A model generated the notes under the pieces. The model was not told the DNA's origin, searched no databases, and saw only the letters and a program-made list of their open reading frames with translations. Positions 61,112 through 64,000 of a DNA stretch of 64,000 nucleotides are shown piece by piece. The translations under genes and the position numbers were made by a program. Source of the stretch: Trichomonas vaginalis G3 (Eukaryota; Parabasalia; Trichomonadida; Trichomonadidae); assembly GCF_026262505.1 (NCBI RefSeq), contig NC_067203.1, forward strand, positions 26,889,411-26,953,410, given 5' to 3'. The first letter of the stretch is position 1; each line of letters begins with the position of its first letter.

Positions 61112-61243
61112 TTACGAGTACATATACTGGACATTTGCAGGCATTGGTTCATCTTCATATTCTCTGTACTTTTCTGCCACGTCAAATAAATAAATGACAC
61201 AATGGAAAAAACCTAAAACAAGTAGTCCTATTTCAAACCACAT
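61112..61243 (-). CDS. 43-aa membrane protein overlapping the methyltransferase end, copy in B
   Basis: Same 132-base frame as 5395-5526 and 31700-31831, with a hydrophobic segment near the N-terminus and a charged tail. Confidence 0.75.
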   Translation of the reverse strand: MWFEIGLLVLGFFHCVIYLFDVAEKYREYEDEPMPANVQYMYS

Positions 61244-62045
61244 TTACTTACTAATAAAATTTCTTTGTTATGACACTTTCTCCAGTTTATAGGACCTCTC
61301 TCATATTCTATCTTGTCATATATAAACTCATAGTCATGTATGTCCTCTAACCATCTCATAACGGTTTCCAAACCACTTTTATCGGATGTAAAGTAAAAGC
61401 ATGGACAGTTATGTAAAACGTCTAAAGTTTCTAAAGAGTCTCTCAAAGTCCAGTCTACTTGGTATTGAAAATCCATGTGTTATAGAACGGCGGGTCCACT
61501 ATAAAGAAAACATTTTCCTTGTCTTTATATTTTTCATACAAATCTGTCCAATGACATCTCACAAACTCTATACCCTCAATATATTTTTCTATGTCCTCTT
61601 TGAAAACATTTGTATAGTTAAGATATAAAACTTTTGACATAAGTGTTTCAATGTCATGAACTCTTATAGCACCACTATATAATAGTCTAGCAGATATACT
61701 ATCCCAGTCTATATATTCTGCTTTTTTCAAAACCTCTCTCACAATATTTTTCTTATCTAATGGTATACGTTCCATCTTACCTATAGGTATCTTTTCTTTT
61801 AACTCTTTCAATATATTGTTTGTGTCTGGAATATGTTTGAGACGGTTCATATAGTTGTCGAAGTCATTGCATATAATCTTTGAGTCTGGGAATATTATAT
61901 GGCACAAATGGGATATATAGAAACTTCCACCGAACAAATCTACAAATGTTAGACCATTCGGTAGTTTCTTAAGTTCTCTCAATATAATATCTTTACATCT
62001 ACTCTTATTTCCAAAGAACGGTAACGGTGGTTTTGTAAAATTCAT
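61228..62045 (-). pseudogene. Dam-type DNA adenine methyltransferase, copy in B; broken
   Basis: DLFGGSFYISHLCH and DPPFYNTW are both present. Mirror position to the methyltransferases of element A, first inside the terminal repeat. Confidence 0.8.
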
Positions 62046-62299
62046 TTATATATAATAATAAAAATGTTTTTCCCTGAAAAGTGACAGAAAAGTGACAAAA
62101 CATGAAAACATATATAATTTGTGAAAAGCGACACATTATATAATGTTTTCGACCCAGAAGAAGGCTTCTTCCCAGAAGCAATGGAGGAAGAAGAAGAGTC
62201 CTCCGAATAAAAACTTCATTTATACTAAACATCAACATCAGGGCTAGAAGGCACGAAGTGCCTGGAAGCCCCACTACCTTTTTTTTTTTTTTTTTTTTT
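62046..62299. repeat. Terminal repeat, right end of Maverick B
   Basis: Matches 4311-4591 in reverse, with hairpin GGCAC-GAA-GTGCC (62250-62262) and T-run 62279-62299. Followed by ATAATT, so TATAAT (62299-62304) mirrors TATAAT beside the tip at 37001. Confidence 0.9.
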
Positions 62300-62304
62300 A
62301 TAAT

Positions 62305-63586
62305 TTGCTCCTTTTTTATTTTAGTATACAAATATCCCATTTGTTATATGTTCGGTATATATATGATGATATTGTAATCAATTATGCTTAATGAAGCTTT
62401 ATCCCGTGAACCCCTCATATTATTGGAAAATAAATAGCGAAAACATGTAGAGCTACTATGTTCTCAAGTGTATGCTGATTTTTGGATTATTTCATGAAAA
62501 CTAATGGCGGGATATCTTGCATTATTTAAAAAAATTGAACTATGCAAAAATAAATAGTATTATATTTTTTCTCATGAAATGCTATTATGAGAAAACCATA
62601 AAAAACCATATGTTGTATTTTTATAATTTGATTGATTTTTTTTTTACTATTTCATTAATCTTTTATGAATAATAATTATTTTTAATATATGTGCTATTAA
62701 AATTTCAAATTTTGACTAATATATCTAAGTTATCTGAACGAAACATTTAGAAAATATCATACTTACATTGAAATAGCAAGTAGAGCATATTAATAGCAAG
62801 TTTCTTGGCTTTATATCTATCATCTATTGTTGTTTGATCAAACAAAATTCACTCTATTATATGGTGTCAATTAATTAAAACAATTTTTAATAGTTATTTA
62901 TTTAGTGCGAATAAGTGCAAACTCATAAATGAATAACTTAATAGTAGAAATGAATTATCTGATATAAATCTCACATTTTGTCCATCAGAAATACTTTAAT
63001 TGCATACGCATAACTATTAGTAATACGTCTGGAGTGTCAATTAATAACAATCCCACAACAAGTAAAATTCAGATTTTTATTAAACATATTTTTTCCTAAA
63101 AGTTTTCTCAAATTACTATATATATATATGTGGATAAAATAATAGTAATATTGTAAAAAATTAGATAATTTTTTTTATTTGAGAACCTCTCAAAAGTTCA
63201 TTCAATTTATCAATTGTTTCAGTTTGATGTATATTCATTTCTGGAGCCTAAAACTTTAGCAATCATGACAATATCATATTCTTTTTCTAACTACGCAATG
63301 TAAGGGTATCCTTAATCATATTATTGCGATTCTTCTCCAAAACCAACGATTTATACGATCAAAGACAGAGATCTTTCAAAGAAATCCGATTTCCTTTCGA
63401 TCCAGTTCAAAGGGAAGACTTTAACTTTATCTTTTGGAGGAAAAGATACGAAAGATCAATGAAATCGAAATCTAGCCTTGAAATTTATATCAATTTTACT
63501 AAATAAAAGCTTATATTATATGATAATGGATTTTTTGCAATCGCCCCTATTAAACATGTATATATACTCCCCCATAGTTCTTTCAA
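62305..63586. other. AT-rich intergenic region without a recognised gene
   Basis: No convincing coding frame. A 60-codon frame at 63324-63506 lacks an ATG start and any recognisable domain. A short TA run lies near 63116-63130. By the Maverick B target duplication, this sequence was once continuous with the DNA now at 37008 onward. Confidence 0.5.
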
Positions 63587-63593
63587 TCACATT
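63587..63593 (+). promoter_or_regulatory. Candidate parabasalid initiator (Inr)
   Basis: TCACATT fits the trichomonad initiator consensus TCA-Y-W-Y-T. The distance to the phosphatase ATG at 63645 is longer than the usual short leader, so confidence is low. Confidence 0.35.
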
Positions 63594-63644
63594 CAAAGAG
63601 AAGAAAATTGTAAACAAATTATAAAAGTGACAAAAATTGAGCAA

Positions 63645-64000
63645 ATGTTTTCATCAACCCCAGATTCTACAAATCTTCTCACTATTTATCAGCATTATTC
63701 AAAGCTTATTTCTCTAGAAATAAGTGATATTGAGTCTGGGCTTGTTAATTTGGTATTACCGGTGATTCCTGAGCCAATAATAGCATCAATGTGTCGTAAC
63801 GCATCTTACTATTTTCAAAGGGAGCCAATTTTAATGAAACTGAATTTAGATTTAATTATTGTAGGAGATTTACATGGACATCTTTTAGATTTACGGAGAA
63901 TTATTAAAAAATTTGGGCATCCATCAACTACAAATTATCTTTTTCTAGGTGACATTATTGATAGAGGAGAGTTTTTCGGTTGAAACAATCTCACTAATCT
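63645..64000 (+). CDS. PPP-family Ser/Thr protein phosphatase, N-terminal part (runs off right edge)
   Basis: Start taken at ATG 63645 ([20 protein letters not shown]). GDLHGH at residues 74-79 and GDIIDRGEF from residue 102 are the metal-binding GDxHG and GDxxDRG motifs of PPP phosphatases, which remove phosphate from Ser/Thr in the cytoplasm or nucleus. After GEF the frame hits a stop, yet the next frame reads SVETISLI, exactly the continuation expected in this family (GDYVDRGxxSVE). A run of five T at 63972-63976 is one T too long, so this is either a sequencing error or a pseudogene. The third motif GNHE lies beyond the window. Confidence 0.8.

Larger units (their letters stand above)
40727..62299 (+). 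mobile_element. Maverick/Polinton B, main body to right end; broken
   Basis: Runs from the ACTAC duplication beside transposon X to the T-run tip at 62299, with gene order 287-aa frame, major capsid, small gene, 193 aa, 76 aa, penton, helicase, 139 aa, ~150 aa, ATPase, 304 aa, 64 aa, 66 aa, Pro-rich, 121 aa, 194 aa, HNH, 91 aa, Pro-tail, polymerase, ~190 aa, 54 aa, amphipathic, integrase, fibre, 282 aa, 80 aa, 120 aa, 43 aa, methyltransferase. Together with 33964-37001 it has both ends and a TATAAT duplication. Total about 24.6 kb without the inserted transposon. Young; about eight genes look broken. Confidence 0.85.

Noticed and set aside
63324-63506. 60-codon frame upstream of the phosphatase
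   Set aside because: No ATG at the start, no recognisable domain, biased composition. Probably chance.

Overview
The window looks like a piece of a parabasalid genome, most probably Trichomonas vaginalis. It is AT-rich, the visible host genes are intronless, and most of it is a pile-up of Maverick/Polinton elements of the kind that fills that genome. The species is inferred from element content and style, not from a database match. Host DNA is limited to the two edges: a long minus-strand gene that runs off the left edge (1-3246, DOCK-like) and a plus-strand PPP-family phosphatase that runs off the right edge (63645-64000).

Layout. 3426-4188 is a candidate 0.76-kb MITE with 20-bp terminal inverted repeats. 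4311-32950 is Maverick A. Its outer 10.5 kb on each side are inverted copies of the same gene block (methyltransferase to the 121-aa gene), and only about 7.5 kb in the middle is single-copy. 32951-40726 is a tangle: two inverted 1,013-bp copies of a DNA transposon end (32951-33963 and 38171-39183), the left end of Maverick B lying between them in flipped orientation (33964-37001), a truncated transposase (37103-38170), and a 1.4-kb array of 250-bp units made almost entirely of perfect hairpins (39174-40558). 40727-62299 is the rest of Maverick B. 62305-63644 is AT-rich sequence with no recognised gene.

Mavericks A and B belong to one family and are very similar, so they are young. Both are fossils by the reading frames here. 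A looks broken in well over a dozen genes and B in about eight, though some damage may be draft-assembly error (there is a 25-N gap at 11710-11734). Recognisable parts are a type-B DNA polymerase, an rve integrase, an A32/FtsK-type packaging ATPase, an SF3 helicase, a major capsid protein and a probable penton, a phage-like fibre with a collar/gp10-type tip, a Dam-type methyltransferase and an HNH_3 nuclease. Short amphipathic proteins and a conserved 43-aa membrane protein tucked into the end of the methyltransferase gene complete the set. I could not recognise a maturation protease.

The most interesting signals are structural. (1) Maverick A has extreme inverted arms, resembling the terminal transpositions of linear virus genomes. 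(2) Two target-site duplications, TATAAT for Maverick B and ACTAC for the transposon inside it, make sense only if the 33964-38170 segment has flipped. (3) The hairpin array contains one hairpin whose loop occurs in both orientations, like flip/flop. (4) Hairpins in the Maverick tips and between genes keep their pairing through compensatory changes. (5) Fibre and neighbour genes vary strongly between otherwise near-identical copies.
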